Shown: positions 1 to 10,169, numbered from the stretch's first letter. The stretch is 64,000 nucleotides of DNA from Sphingobacterium chungjuense (GCF_011316935.1 NZ_WLYS01000001.1:558001-622000), one strand, 5' to 3'. Notes: generated from the sequence alone by a model not told the origin. Program-made: numbers and translations.

Positions 1-171
1 TTTATTTTGGTAAACAATAGCTCCCATCGATTCAGCAATTTCTTTTGTTCTATCGGTGGAGAACGAATCAACGAGGTAGATCGCTTTGGAAAATTGAAGG
101 GCATTTTCGATACAACGAGCAATGTGTTTTTCTTCGTTGAACGTTAGAATTATGGTAGAAATATCAAGCAT
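1..171 (-). CDS. Glycosyltransferase family 2, partial (N-terminus only)
   Basis: This is the first 57 codons of a gene that runs off the left edge. Translation from the ATG at 171 gives a typical GT-A family 2 start: a hydrophobic strand followed by ILTFNEEKHIARCI, then YLVDSFSTDRT, the nucleotide-binding D-x-S-x-D-x-T region. The LTFNEE form is typical of WaaE/KdtX-like transferases that act on lipid-linked or LPS-type acceptors. It begins 3 bp after the stop of the WcaF-like gene, so it is the next cistron of the same minus-strand operon. Donor and acceptor sugars cannot be told from this fragment. Confidence 0.85.
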   Translation of the reverse strand, partial: MLDISTIILTFNEEKHIARCIENALQFSKAIYLVDSFSTDRTKEIAESMGAIVYQNK

Positions 172-174
172 GAG

Positions 175-747
175 CTAATTCTGTTTTGGTGTAGTTTGAT
201 CTGTGATGATACGCTGTTTAAGGGCTTTGCAAGGATTACCGGCACACACCATCCAGGGTTCCATATTTTTGATTACAACCGAGCGAGCGCCTATAACCGC
301 TCCTTCTCCTATCGTTACGCCGGGATGCACAAACGCTTCGGCAGCGATCCACGCATGCGCTTCTACTGTAATTGGGGCAGTAATGAGGGGATGTCCAATT
401 TTGGTATAATCATGAGAACCCGTGCATATATAAGCACCTTGTGAAACAATGCTGCGCTTACCGAGTGTGATCTGCCCTTGACTATAGAGTATGGCACCGC
501 TTCCAACTCCACATTCATCTTCCAATGTAAGATTCCAAGGCGCCCAGATTTTCACTCCTGGGTACACATGCACATTTTTCCCAACGCTAGCTCCGAAAAG
601 CCTCAACAAAAAAGACCTCCATGCATGCAATGGCCGAGGAGAGAAACGAAAAAATAAGACATATACTACGCCCCAAACTACTCTCGCCAACTTATTCTGC
701 AAAGAGAAAGAGGCTCCTGTATACGTATCTGTGTTTATTTTTGACAT
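175..747 (-). CDS. wcaF: WcaF-like hexapeptide-repeat O-acetyltransferase
   Basis: This 190-aa protein matches the putative colanic-acid acetyltransferase WcaF type, which transfers acetyl from acetyl-CoA to a sugar of the growing repeat unit in the cytoplasm. A basic and hydrophobic N-terminal part (residues 20-55) precedes a left-handed beta-helix of hexapeptide repeats (about 55-165). SHDYT (111-115) carries the likely catalytic His, and the end has the family's GNP-x-K pattern (170-174). Its start overlaps the end of the upstream glycosyltransferase by 13 bp, which suggests translational coupling. Together with gmd, fcl, a WcaJ homologue and Wza/Wzc homologues it gives system 1 a colanic-acid-like character. 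The acetylated residue is unknown. Confidence 0.85.
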   Translation of the reverse strand: MSKINTDTYTGASFSLQNKLARVVWGVVYVLFFRFSPRPLHAWRSFLLRLFGASVGKNVHVYPGVKIWAPWNLTLEDECGVGSGAILYSQGQITLGKRSIVSQGAYICTGSHDYTKIGHPLITAPITVEAHAWIAAEAFVHPGVTIGEGAVIGARSVVIKNMEPWMVCAGNPCKALKQRIITDQTTPKQN

Positions 748-1910
748 ATCGCATTTATAAATTTCTGAGCCGCACCTGTAGGAAGATAGTGCTCTTCGTA
801 AGTCTTCTTAGCATTTATTCCCATTCTATTCAGCTCGTCAGCACTGTAATTGATAGAGAGATTGCGCAGGACATCAATAACTGATGACAGGTTGTCTTCG
901 AATACCATTCCCGAATCGCTATCTTCAATTACGGTATAGATATTAACTTGCTTAGTAATAAACACTGGTCTTCCACAGGACATCGCTTCGACAACCGCAA
1001 TACCAAAATTTTCTTGATGCGATGGTAGGATAAAAATTTCGCAACCATAAATAGCACCCCACTTAGCATCACCGCGCAGCATCCCTGTGAATACTATATC
1101 CTCTCTCCCTTTCGTACTCTGCATCAGCTGTTGTGCATAATCACTATCATCAGGGCCAGCAATCACCAGCTTTGGCAATTTTAGTCTCTTGGCAGTCACT
1201 GATTTATATGCATCTATTAATATATCCACTCCTTTCTTTGTGTGAATGCGACTTAAAAACAAAAGATATGGTTCGGTAGCACCAAGACCAGATACTTTTA
1301 GAAATTCTGCTGTCATATTAGGTGTTGTTGACGGTGGAGGCTGCACACCATAACTCACATTCAATTCCGCCTTTGGGTGGTAATTTTTAAACGTTTCTCG
1401 TGCCAAGATTAGTTCTCTCTCACAAGTGAACAGGACTCCATCCACATTATTGATAACTTGATTTTCAACTATATGCCAGAAAAAAAGATTTCTTAGTGCT
1501 TTCCACTTTCTCTCTGCCGCACGCTGGAAATAGGGATCTAACATTCCATGGGGCATGACATAGAGTGAAGGAAGTTTTTCCTGATTCTTTTTTTTAAGGC
1601 GATTCCACACTTTGAATGTGCCGAAACTATTGTAAAGCCATAATCCATGAATGATCACTTTATCAAATTTATAGATATTCGCTTCCAACCACGTTGATAA
1701 TGTTGGTACATAAGCATATGGACTTTTTGCTGGACCAATCTTATGAACTGCGAAATTATCATCTATACCATAGTCTGCATTAGGTTCATCAAAACAAAGC
1801 ACCTCATTTTCTATCCCTAAAGCCTTCAATTGAGGAACAGCATTACGGATTCCTTGGGAAGGGCCACCAGAGGCTGGATTCATTGACGATATGACGCGTA
1901 GTATTTTCAT
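735..1910 (-). CDS. Glycosyltransferase family 4 (GT-B)
   Basis: This 391-aa retaining-type GT-B enzyme probably adds one sugar to the lipid-linked repeat unit on the inner face of the cytoplasmic membrane. The N-terminus has the glycine-rich acceptor-side loop (NPASGGPSQG, 11-20). The C-terminal domain has SRIHTKKGVDIL (about 220-231) and the donor-site E-x7-E motif (E300 and E308 in HQENFGIAVVEA). Its end overlaps the wcaF-like start, and it lies 15 bp downstream of the preceding glycosyltransferase. Such transferases often pair with WcaF-like acetyltransferases in Bacteroidota clusters. Sugar specificity is not predictable from the sequence. Confidence 0.9.
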   Translation of the reverse strand: MKILRVISSMNPASGGPSQGIRNAVPQLKALGIENEVLCFDEPNADYGIDDNFAVHKIGPAKSPYAYVPTLSTWLEANIYKFDKVIIHGLWLYNSFGTFKVWNRLKKKNQEKLPSLYVMPHGMLDPYFQRAAERKWKALRNLFFWHIVENQVINNVDGVLFTCERELILARETFKNYHPKAELNVSYGVQPPPSTTPNMTAEFLKVSGLGATEPYLLFLSRIHTKKGVDILIDAYKSVTAKRLKLPKLVIAGPDDSDYAQQLMQSTKGREDIVFTGMLRGDAKWGAIYGCEIFILPSHQENFGIAVVEAMSCGRPVFITKQVNIYTVIEDSDSGMVFEDNLSSVIDVLRNLSINYSADELNRMGINAKKTYEEHYLPTGAAQKFINAICQK

Positions 1911-1925
1911 ATTACTTCTAGTTCT

Positions 1926-3071
1926 TTATTTGCTATAAGGCGGCTTTGGCATTATATTGACTTGCCCAATTTGATAGGATAGAATTTGGTTAAAATATGA
2001 GGCCATTGCCTCTCCAGATATCACTCTATTTGCCAAATCCCTGTTCGATTTCCGAAGATCTTTACCAACTTTCCCCTTTTGTATTTGCGACCTTAGTATA
2101 AGATTAAGGCTATCCGGGTTTAACTCTTTTAGCACATTACCAAATTGTCGATAATTTATTAAAGAACTGGAGCCACAATTAGAACTCACGATTACGGGAG
2201 TACCTTCCATCAGACTCTCATTTATTATTGCTCCCCAGCCATCATGTCTACTTGGAAGCACCAATAAATCATAATTATTGATTTGATTTCTAAGTTCATC
2301 GTTTGGCAAGAATTCAAAAAATGACACCTTACAGGAAGAGTGACTAGGGTCGAGTTGATTTACAATTGTAGACACATCTTCCTTATTCTTCTCATTGACG
2401 CAATACATATCTAACTGAACCGGAATATCTTGTAACATTTTAACCGCTCGCAAAAGGATGTCGTATCCCTTTCGCGGAATAAGTGATGCAGCGAAAATTA
2501 TACGAAAATTTTCATCCAGATCAGCATCATGATTCGGAATCAGAGTATTTGATTTATGGACTACGTAAGACCATTCAAATACCTTACTTTTCGCATATCC
2601 AACATTTAAAAATTGTTCGACAGCATACTTCCCTGTTGCTAGTATAAAATCTATTTTCCTACCAAATCTAATCTTATGGTAATAGGCGCGCATAATCCGA
2701 ACCTTCCCTTTAATTCCTCTATAATCTAATGGTTCTGAAAAGACTGATATTAATCCTTTGGCGTTTTTAATAGCATATCTAAATGCTTTGTGCACATTGG
2801 GGAAAGCATTGATTCCCGAGAAAATGTGTACATCTGATTCTGTAGATTTTTGCAGAAAAGACAGTGGCAACTCTCCTGCAACGCAATTATGTACGTTCAC
2901 ATTATAAAGCTTAGGTTCCTGCCACCCCATAGCTTTTCTAAACTCTGGTAACGCCTCCGTAACAATTAGATGCACCTCATACATCGGATTCTTTGCTAAT
3001 GATTCCAATAATGCAGATTGATGAATGCTATTCGTATTTTGCCAAAAGAAAAGCTTACGATGTGTTTTCAT
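1926..3071 (-). CDS. Glycosyltransferase family 4-like
   Basis: This 381-aa GT-B glycosyltransferase keeps the C-terminal Rossmann domain: AASLIPRKGYDILLRAV (about 194-210) and the donor region SRHDGWGAIINESL. Here the first Glu of the usual E-x7-E is Asp (D277, E285). The N-terminal acceptor domain is divergent. Only one base separates its start (3071) from the stop of the upstream gene (3073), so the two are surely co-transcribed. It is one of five system 1 transferases that would build an oligosaccharide on the WcaJ-initiated lipid. Donor sugar is unknown. Confidence 0.85.
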   Translation of the reverse strand: MKTHRKLFFWQNTNSIHQSALLESLAKNPMYEVHLIVTEALPEFRKAMGWQEPKLYNVNVHNCVAGELPLSFLQKSTESDVHIFSGINAFPNVHKAFRYAIKNAKGLISVFSEPLDYRGIKGKVRIMRAYYHKIRFGRKIDFILATGKYAVEQFLNVGYAKSKVFEWSYVVHKSNTLIPNHDADLDENFRIIFAASLIPRKGYDILLRAVKMLQDIPVQLDMYCVNEKNKEDVSTIVNQLDPSHSSCKVSFFEFLPNDELRNQINNYDLLVLPSRHDGWGAIINESLMEGTPVIVSSNCGSSSLINYRQFGNVLKELNPDSLNLILRSQIQKGKVGKDLRKSNRDLANRVISGEAMASYFNQILSYQIGQVNIMPKPPYSK

Positions 3072-3072
3072 A

Positions 3073-4068
3073 TTAATCTATTTGTTTATACAACTCCACA
3101 TATTTAGCAGCGATCAACTCCTTATCGAAACGCTTTAAATTCTCAGCTCCATTCTGAATAAGTTGACTTCTCAATTCAACGTTATTTCGAAGATTATTTA
3201 AAGCCATCTTGATTTGGTCAACATCAAATGGGTCAACAAGAATAGCCGAATCACCAGCTACTTCGGGCATAGAAGCCACAGTACTTGTGATTACAGGCCT
3301 CCCAACGGCATTGGCTTCTAAAATAGGAACTCCAAAACCCTCATATTCAGAAGCAAAGTACACAATATCAGACTGGCAATAGCAATCATAAAGCTCAGAT
3401 CTAGATATATTAGAATGCCATATATACTCTATATTGTTGTCTATAAGCAACTTTTCAATTGTGGGGTCGGGCTTTCTCACAAGCAGCAGTCTGAAAGACG
3501 TGTTTTTTACTGCTTCAATCAATCTATATAGGTTTTTTTGTTCACCGCTACCTACCTGTAAAATGAGAGGTTTTTCACAATTGAAATCCTTGTCACTATA
3601 TTTGAAATCATCAGCAGCTGGATTATGTATCACCTGAATCTTTTCAGGACTGATGTTCTTTGTATTTTCGAGAATTCTAGCCTTGGTAAATTCAGAAATT
3701 GTAGTGATGTACTTTACTCTAGCCAGAGGCCAATCGAACCATAGCTTCCTAAATAGAAATTTGTGTAGACCTTGCTTCGTTTTCCCTCCGTCACCACGCT
3801 CTAGTGCTCCTACATCATGAATCGTTAAAATCGTTTTACTGCCTCTTAAAAAAAGAGTGATTGTATGGATATCACCTGTTATATGATTAATATCGCTTGT
3901 AACACTCATGGATTTGAAATAGGAGTAGAAACGTTTCCACTTATTGGTACAGTAATATGATGAAATGGTATAAGTTTTCGAAATTTCATTCTGTAGTATA
4001 TCAAAAACTGTTTCGATGCTAAAGACGTTTTTCATCGGTGGTCTAAAAAAGAATGTTACTTTTTTCAT
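3073..4068 (-). CDS. Glycosyltransferase family 4
   Basis: This 331-aa GT-B enzyme is short for the family because the N-terminal domain is compact. It has TIHDVGALERGD (82-93) in the acceptor domain, a TISEFTKARI segment (123-132), LQVGSGEQKNL at the start of the C-terminal domain, and the E-x7-E donor motif in SEYEGFGVPILEA (E243, E251). This arrangement is typical of mannosyl- or rhamnosyltransferase-like GT4 proteins, but the substrate cannot be assigned. It follows the polymerase gene by 42 bp within the minus-strand system 1 operon. Confidence 0.9.
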   Translation of the reverse strand: MKKVTFFFRPPMKNVFSIETVFDILQNEISKTYTISSYYCTNKWKRFYSYFKSMSVTSDINHITGDIHTITLFLRGSKTILTIHDVGALERGDGGKTKQGLHKFLFRKLWFDWPLARVKYITTISEFTKARILENTKNISPEKIQVIHNPAADDFKYSDKDFNCEKPLILQVGSGEQKNLYRLIEAVKNTSFRLLLVRKPDPTIEKLLIDNNIEYIWHSNISRSELYDCYCQSDIVYFASEYEGFGVPILEANAVGRPVITSTVASMPEVAGDSAILVDPFDVDQIKMALNNLRNNVELRSQLIQNGAENLKRFDKELIAAKYVELYKQID

Positions 4069-4110
4069 AAATCTCTAAAGCAATTTGATGACTAGCTAAT
4101 TTGGTTCTTT

Positions 4111-5676
4111 TTAATCCTTTTTTATTGGCAACAATTTTATAATGATCACTACAAACCAAAAAATGAAACATTGTTGCCAGAAGCCCCTCAACAAATAGGT
4201 CACTAGTACAATAGTTCCTATCGAATTCCTGAACATTCCTAAAAAACCAAAAACATTTATTAGTCCAAGAGTAGAATAGGAAAGACGCTTATTTCTATAA
4301 ATAACAAAGCAATCCATAAGTTTAAACGACAGAAATAATAACACAAAGTGGATCGGAAAACACCAGTATCCAAAAGTAGCTAAGCCGTCTGCGATCAAAC
4401 TCGTTACTCGAAATCCACCCAATGCATTTGTATTGCCAGCGGTAGTTAATAACATATCCCCAGGAGAATACTGTAATTCATTTTTATCCACTTCAAAACC
4501 TAAAAAAGATGACATAGGTAGTGGAAAAACACCTACTACTTTGTTAAGGAAGCTTTCTTGCATCTTTTTATTACCATATTCAACCCTATCTGCATAATAG
4601 AGGGTTTGGTCTGAAACCCGTAGATTTCCATAACGATTGAGCATAAAATTATTTAGATAACGCTCATCCCAACCTTCGTTGTAGGACATTAAACCTTCAT
4701 TTGTTTCGAGAGAGGTTGTTCTCAAAACGTCCATCGTGGCATTATCTTGGAGCGTTGCGAGTGTTTTATCAAATAATTCGCTTCGGCTTACATTTGCTCG
4801 AGCACTCCTATTATAGAGCATTGCGAGTGATACATCTGAGAACAAGTTCAAACCGAAAATTAAAGCAAGAGACAAGATAACAATACGTGTAGGAGATATA
4901 ATTTTAAATATAGAGATTCGCTCCCGCAGTATATGTAGAAACGCTAGCAGTACAATGGTGATTATGGGATAAATCATAGCCTGTCTACTATTTGTTGCAA
5001 AACTTGTCATAAAAAGTATTCCAACATAACACCAGACATATAAGTCTCTACTCTTACTAATTGAAATATTGGATAACTTAGGAAATAACAGGATGAGCGG
5101 TGCATATTGCAAGTACATAAGTCCGGCGAGAAATTTATTATTCACATCGCCAAATTCCACTTCGTCCCCAGCACCTAATTGTTGGATTCTTACCGCCAAT
5201 CCCACAGCTCCAAGAATCCATAAGGTAATCGCATCCGTCTTAAAAAAACCTTGCTTATACAGTGCCTTTTGCATAAAATTATTCTGAGATATATTTTTTC
5301 TAGCCGCCGCGTAGAATGCGAGCGAAGCAACGATAAACATAATAGTTTCCCAAAAAAAAGTCTGAAATGGTGTTTCAAAGCCATAGGTTATCGGTTTTCC
5401 TTCCAATAATGTGGCTGGAAGTGGAATATACCGTGCTAGAAACAATGATAAAAAAGCGAAGAACGAAAAAGGATGTAAGATAATCAACTGCTGTTTTAGA
5501 AAAAACTGCTTAAAAATCAACCATACCAATACTGTCATGCTGCAACCTGCAAGGTTGGCCCAAGATGGAAAAAAAATCATTTCACAGCCTACAGCAACAT
5601 ATAATATGATATCCATCCACTTGCGTAGTAAATCGATAATATTACCTGTTTTCGATTTGTTAAACTTATTTGCCAT
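4111..5676 (-). CDS. wzy: Polysaccharide polymerase-like membrane protein (Wzy candidate, system 1)
   Basis: This 521-aa protein is very hydrophobic over most of its length, with about 10-12 predicted membrane spans. A long hydrophilic loop (roughly residues 285-415) lies between late spans. That topology fits O-antigen/EPS polymerases, which join repeat units in the periplasm. It is the only polymerase-like protein in system 1, next to transferases and downstream of a flippase, so Wzy is the natural role. Sequence conservation in Wzy proteins is poor, so the call rests on topology and context. It overlaps the upstream CgeB-like gene by 11 bp. Confidence 0.75.
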   Translation of the reverse strand: MANKFNKSKTGNIIDLLRKWMDIILYVAVGCEMIFFPSWANLAGCSMTVLVWLIFKQFFLKQQLIILHPFSFFAFLSLFLARYIPLPATLLEGKPITYGFETPFQTFFWETIMFIVASLAFYAAARKNISQNNFMQKALYKQGFFKTDAITLWILGAVGLAVRIQQLGAGDEVEFGDVNNKFLAGLMYLQYAPLILLFPKLSNISISKSRDLYVWCYVGILFMTSFATNSRQAMIYPIITIVLLAFLHILRERISIFKIISPTRIVILSLALIFGLNLFSDVSLAMLYNRSARANVSRSELFDKTLATLQDNATMDVLRTTSLETNEGLMSYNEGWDERYLNNFMLNRYGNLRVSDQTLYYADRVEYGNKKMQESFLNKVVGVFPLPMSSFLGFEVDKNELQYSPGDMLLTTAGNTNALGGFRVTSLIADGLATFGYWCFPIHFVLLFLSFKLMDCFVIYRNKRLSYSTLGLINVFGFLGMFRNSIGTIVLVTYLLRGFWQQCFIFWFVVIIIKLLPIKKD

Positions 5677-6718
5677 TCAACCGTACAATTTCCAACATTC
5701 TTTTTATTGCATCTCGATTTGAGTAACCAGATGATTGACATCTCAAGACTCCTGCATCAACGATCTGAGTACGTTCGTTATCATGTTTCAAATAATAATG
5801 ACATTTTTGAAGCAGCTCTTCGTTAGAAGAGAAGAACTCTGCTTCTTTTCCTTCTGAGAAGAGTGTCAAATGTTCTGAAGTTCGTTCTGCCAACATAAAC
5901 CCGCCACATGCTGGGATTTCCATTGAACGAGAGGTTTGTAAATCGGCATTTATTTTCCGCAAGAAACACAGTGAAATTTTGAAGGCCTGCAACGCTTTAG
6001 AGTAATCTTCGGAATAAACGGCCGGTAAAACCTCCAAATTTTCCACATCCTTATAATCTTGCCATTTCCCGCCACCAAATACCTTAACTTTTATTCCATT
6101 TTTAGCTAAAAAAAGAATACTATCGCATCTTTCCTGTTCCCACATGCCAATAAAACCAACATCACCTCCAAGTCTCTCTATTTCTTCTGAAGATAAATTT
6201 CTAGGATAATGAAATGTATGCTCATAATGTTTATTGGTAAAGACAACTCGCTTAGCACCTAAACGCTTAAGTTCATCTATGACGTATGACTTTGTCGTAA
6301 AGTGAATATCGTAAAGTGGAATTCCTTCAAGATAGTTTACGCTTTGATTATGTCTGAGCACCATATTATCAGGCGAATAACTTACAATACTAGTCTTGGG
6401 ATTGATTTTCTTGATCTTCCGAAGTGTGCTAGCATTAATCATTAGTCCTTTATCTACCCAGACGATATCGTAAGGAGTATTGACCGATTTTTGTACAAAT
6501 TTAAGTATCTGCTTATTCGCATTGGAATCATCGGGCAAAGGCACAGACACCCCTTTCTGAAACAGCTTATTAGCCACTCGATACAACCAAGAAGTAGGTT
6601 TTTCACGGATATTTACCATATCAATCTCGTCGGCAATTTCTGTTAATGCCCAATTTCTATGCAGACATGTGTTGGACAAACCATTAAACGAACCCACTGA
6701 TAAGATTTTCATATTCAA
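5666..6718 (-). CDS. CgeB-like glycosyltransferase (Glyco_trans_1_2 type)
   Basis: This 350-aa protein resembles CgeB-type GT-B transferases. An N-terminal domain contains YDIVWVDKGLMI and SYSPDNM. A C-terminal domain begins near GDVGFIGMWEQER and contains VFGGGKW, LCFLRKINADLQTSRSMEIPACGG, and a final region where a protein that has lost ground to a time-ordered list usually ends (PF13524-like layout). CgeB homologues decorate surface or spore-coat glycans, and here the enzyme is likely one of the repeat-unit transferases. It overlaps the downstream polymerase by 11 bp and follows the pyruvyltransferase-like gene by 7 bp. Substrate is unknown. Confidence 0.75.
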   Translation of the reverse strand: MNMKILSVGSFNGLSNTCLHRNWALTEIADEIDMVNIREKPTSWLYRVANKLFQKGVSVPLPDDSNANKQILKFVQKSVNTPYDIVWVDKGLMINASTLRKIKKINPKTSIVSYSPDNMVLRHNQSVNYLEGIPLYDIHFTTKSYVIDELKRLGAKRVVFTNKHYEHTFHYPRNLSSEEIERLGGDVGFIGMWEQERCDSILFLAKNGIKVKVFGGGKWQDYKDVENLEVLPAVYSEDYSKALQAFKISLCFLRKINADLQTSRSMEIPACGGFMLAERTSEHLTLFSEGKEAEFFSSNEELLQKCHYYLKHDNERTQIVDAGVLRCQSSGYSNRDAIKRMLEIVRLNGK

Positions 6719-6725
6719 TCGCTTA

Positions 6726-7631
6726 TTAAGATTTAATGATTGATTTAATATCTTCTAAATATTCAATCGTGAGATTTCTACAGTCTGACATCGCATCAGG
6801 ATACGTCTTAACCGTCATCAAATCTGCCGCTAAATCTCCTGTATATAGATGAGGTGGGTATTTGTAAAAATTGTATTTTTCAGATCGCGGAGCAAAAAGA
6901 ATCGCTTTTTTACCTAATAATGTAGCCCAATAAATTGCATGATAACTATTGGTCAATACGATTTTAGAACTGCCAATAAACGCCACGAACTCAGATAGGG
7001 ACGCGCTATTGGTAAGCATCTCGTATTCTTTGAACTCGGCCGGCAAATGGTGTAAGACATCCTTATGTCCGACTACACCAAACTCTCTTGTAATTACATA
7101 TGTACTACTTAACTCTGGCATAAAACAGGTCGCACAAGGGACATATCTGAAATCGCCATATTTGAAATCACGCACAGCCACCAAATCAAATAAATTCCAA
7201 TCTATAGCATTATGAAATTTTTTGCCCGCAAAGCTATTAAACCCAGCAGACCAGACAATGCTTTTTTTGGCTTTCTTTGCCGCAGTAATAAGATTATAAT
7301 TCCACTCTTCCGTAGCGTTTAGAAGGCCGCCACCACCAATAATAACAGTATCAACAGCACTAATCTTCGCAAGATCGACACAATTTATATCATGTGCCAA
7401 ACAACGATATTCCTTAAAATGATCTAAAAAATAGCGATAGTAACCACAAGCCATATCACCTGTATTGCTAGTAATATATCGGTGTATAAAGTGCACAGTA
7501 CTTTTGCTGTCATCGTTCTCATGCAAAATTTTTGAAGGATAACGACTAATAAATCTTTGCAGATGAAGTTTCAAAAAGAAGCGATTATTACTAATCAAAT
7601 AACGGTAAATGCGTTTTAACGAATTTATCAT
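6726..7631 (-). CDS. Polysaccharide pyruvyltransferase-family protein
   Basis: This 301-aa protein fits the PS_pyruv_trans family, which either adds pyruvate ketals from phosphoenolpyruvate to sugars or acts as a GT-B-like transferase. Visible signs are HRYITSNTGDMACGYYRYF near the N-terminus, the glycine-rich VIIGGGGLLN in the middle, and the C-terminal TNSYHAIYWATLLGKKAILFA, equivalent to the family's T-x-R-x-H-x-x-x-x-A signature. The protein is shorter than many members (about 350-400 aa). It sits between the flippase gene (12 bp) and the CgeB-like gene (7 bp). Pyruvylation would add negative charge to polymer 1. Confidence 0.75.
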   Translation of the reverse strand: MINSLKRIYRYLISNNRFFLKLHLQRFISRYPSKILHENDDSKSTVHFIHRYITSNTGDMACGYYRYFLDHFKEYRCLAHDINCVDLAKISAVDTVIIGGGGLLNATEEWNYNLITAAKKAKKSIVWSAGFNSFAGKKFHNAIDWNLFDLVAVRDFKYGDFRYVPCATCFMPELSSTYVITREFGVVGHKDVLHHLPAEFKEYEMLTNSASLSEFVAFIGSSKIVLTNSYHAIYWATLLGKKAILFAPRSEKYNFYKYPPHLYTGDLAADLMTVKTYPDAMSDCRNLTIEYLEDIKSIIKS

Positions 7632-7642
7632 GTAAAATATTT

Positions 7643-9013
7643 TTAATGGTGTATTTTGATCATCCGAAACCCTTTATTCCATAAAAATTTCGATTGTGAC
7701 CATAAGGATATAACCATTTCACTGAAATCAGTATTTAAAAATTTATTATTTTGCTTTAGTACACAAATAAGTAAAACAGTTTCTGTTATAAAAAGTACCA
7801 ATGGAATATAACTCAATGCTGGAAAGAGCGATAGTACTACATAACATGCACCTACTCCTAAAAACTGAAATAGCAAAAAGGTTAGAGTGAATTTTGTATG
7901 GGTATTCGTCGAAAGTGGAACCACACTCGCTAGTCCCCAAATACAAGAAATGAGCATAACGAAAAGCATACCAATAAAAAAGGTATGATCAAACGGCACG
8001 GCGTGTTTAGTCCATTCTAGAAAAATAAATTTTCCCGTGACCAGAAGTGCTATCATACAAACCAGAGTAGCGACTAAAGTAACTATAATCGAACGGTAGT
8101 AGATATCAAATATTGCTTTGTAGTCTTTTCTGCCGTATGCAGCACATATTTCTGGATTAACAGAAGTGGATAACATATTCATTATCTGTCGTAAGAAATT
8201 AAGTAATGTTCGTGTAGTGGTAAAAGCAACTAGCACAGCGCCCCCCAAAAATGTATTCACCGCAAATACCAATCCTTGATTCTGTATCGCCTGCCCTAGT
8301 GGAAATGCCATAAATGCCAAAGAGGGCTTTATCATGCTAACAAAAATATCTTTGTCAAAATTTCCAAATGATAGTTTAACAGAAAATATTGAACGCGTGT
8401 AAATATGTTTAAATATGCAGCCCCCTATGGAAGGGGCAATGTATAGTAGTGACAATACGATGATATCAAATCCTAAAAACACCGAAAAGAACAAGACAAT
8501 TAGTTCTGCAATCCGTATGATATTATCAACCACTATTGCTATATGTGTTTTAGCAGTAGCTCTGAATACTCCGTGATATACTCTACCATACATGGTAATA
8601 AACACTTGGGCGAGCAGCAAAATAAATGTAGCCGATACTTCCACTTCGGTAAATGAGGTAACCCCCAACATCCCTTTCAAACCCCACTGTGTAGATACTA
8701 AAGCTGATACGGAAGTGAAGCATAAGAAAATGAGTATGATAAACAGAAATGCATTTAGCTGCAATTTCTCACATCTCCGATATTCGTGACGCTGGTATTG
8801 AATAACAAACTCATTATTACTTGCTCTATTCAACCCCATATCAGTCATCGCAAAAAAGGTCGATAAGGCCGTAATCAAAATCCAATCGGCATACTTGCTT
8901 ACTCCCCAGAATGTGATGAATAAAGGAACCATCGCAATTTGGGCTACGAAATTAATCGCCATTCCGAAAGAGTTGGCCGCTAAGTTCTTGATAATGGCTT
9001 TATATGCAACCAT
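7643..9013 (-). CDS. wzx: Wzx-type polysaccharide flippase (MOP superfamily), system 1
   Basis: This 456-aa protein has about 12-14 hydrophobic segments, no signal peptide and scattered positive charges between spans, as in the Wzx/MOP family. An N-terminal segment (IKNLAANSFGMAINFVAQIA, about residues 8-27) matches the usual start of the family, and TDMGLNRASNNEF follows the second span. It would flip undecaprenyl-diphosphate-linked repeat units to the periplasm. It lies 40 bp downstream of gmd and is the only flippase in system 1. A second, unrelated-looking flippase serves system 2 at 43.9-45.5 kb. Confidence 0.85.
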   Translation of the reverse strand: MVAYKAIIKNLAANSFGMAINFVAQIAMVPLFITFWGVSKYADWILITALSTFFAMTDMGLNRASNNEFVIQYQRHEYRRCEKLQLNAFLFIILIFLCFTSVSALVSTQWGLKGMLGVTSFTEVEVSATFILLLAQVFITMYGRVYHGVFRATAKTHIAIVVDNIIRIAELIVLFFSVFLGFDIIVLSLLYIAPSIGGCIFKHIYTRSIFSVKLSFGNFDKDIFVSMIKPSLAFMAFPLGQAIQNQGLVFAVNTFLGGAVLVAFTTTRTLLNFLRQIMNMLSTSVNPEICAAYGRKDYKAIFDIYYRSIIVTLVATLVCMIALLVTGKFIFLEWTKHAVPFDHTFFIGMLFVMLISCIWGLASVVPLSTNTHTKFTLTFLLFQFLGVGACYVVLSLFPALSYIPLVLFITETVLLICVLKQNNKFLNTDFSEMVISLWSQSKFLWNKGFRMIKIHH

Positions 9014-9053
9014 GTAAAATCAGATTTTAATTATTTCGGTGCGACTAAAATTA

Positions 9054-10166
9054 CTACCCAACAATATGCTCCCACTGCGTATTGTAATTGCCTTTCATTA
9101 ACGTGATGTCAGAAACGACCATTTCCGAAACCAGAGCAGCGAGATCGTACTGCGGTTTCCAACCCAACTTGGTTTTTGATTTTGTAGGATCGCCTAATAA
9201 TAAATCTACCTCAGTCGGCCTGTAGTAGGTTGGATCTACCCGTACGACAATCTGTCCAATTTCAAATTGATACTCCGTATTGTTCACGCTCTTCACCGTG
9301 GCAATCTCCTGTTCGGCTTCGCCGGTAAACTCTAATTCTACTCCGACTTCTTGGAACGCCAAACGCACAAAGTCTCGCACCGAAGTCGTGATACCCGTCG
9401 CAATTACATAATCCTCGGGTTCATCTTGCTGTAAGATCCGCCACATGGCTTCTACATAATCCTTCGCATGACCCCAATCGCGTAAAGCATTCATATTACC
9501 TAGATACAAGCACTCTTGTTTTCCTAAAGCAATAGCCGCAGTAGCCATGGTAATCTTACGGGTCACAAATGTCTCTCCACGACGAGGTGACTCGTGATTA
9601 AACAGAATACCATTACAGGCATACATATTGTAGGCCTCACGGTAATTCTTCGTAATCCAGAATCCATAAATTTTAGCTACACCATAAGGTGAACGTGGGT
9701 AAAATGGAGAACTTTCATCATAAAAGCCCTCGGAGTTTTTATTTTCTTCTAAACCACCATATAGCTCAGAAGTAGAAGCTTGATAAATACGGGTTTTCTT
9801 TTCCAATCCAAGAATACGGACAGCTTCCAGAATACGAAGCGTTCCCAACCCATCTACATTACCCACATATTCAGGTGAATCAAATGAAACCTTTACATGC
9901 GACATCGCGCCTAAGTTGTAAATCTCGTCTGGTTGTACTTCCTGAATAATACGAATTAGATTAGTCGAATCTGTTAAATCACCATAATGCAGCTTAAAAC
10001 GTACATGTTGCTCATGCTGATCGATATAAAGGTGATCAATACGGTGGGTATTGAAGGAAGAAGCCCTACGCTTCACGCCATGAACCATATATCCTTTTTC
10101 TAATAATAATTCGGCTAGGTAAGAACCATCTTGCCCCGTAATACCTGTAATTAATGCTGTTTTCAT
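9054..10166 (-). CDS. gmd: GDP-mannose 4,6-dehydratase
   Basis: This 370-aa short-chain dehydrogenase converts GDP-D-mannose to GDP-4-keto-6-deoxy-D-mannose, the first step to GDP-L-fucose. The NADP-binding loop is [10 protein letters not shown] (7-16). The catalytic set is visible as ASTSELYG (S131-T132-S133-E134) and YGVAK (Y161, K165), followed by [17 protein letters not shown] (189-205), a hallmark of Gmd. Length is normal. The gene for the next enzyme, fcl, lies directly upstream, 42 bp away, so the pair is a GDP-fucose module. The gap contains 7-bp A-rich tandem repeats just before the start codon. Confidence 0.98.
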   Translation of the reverse strand: MKTALITGITGQDGSYLAELLLEKGYMVHGVKRRASSFNTHRIDHLYIDQHEQHVRFKLHYGDLTDSTNLIRIIQEVQPDEIYNLGAMSHVKVSFDSPEYVGNVDGLGTLRILEAVRILGLEKKTRIYQASTSELYGGLEENKNSEGFYDESSPFYPRSPYGVAKIYGFWITKNYREAYNMYACNGILFNHESPRRGETFVTRKITMATAAIALGKQECLYLGNMNALRDWGHAKDYVEAMWRILQQDEPEDYVIATGITTSVRDFVRLAFQEVGVELEFTGEAEQEIATVKSVNNTEYQFEIGQIVVRVDPTYYRPTEVDLLLGDPTKSKTKLGWKPQYDLAALVSEMVVSDITLMKGNYNTQWEHIVG

Positions 10167-10169
10167 ATT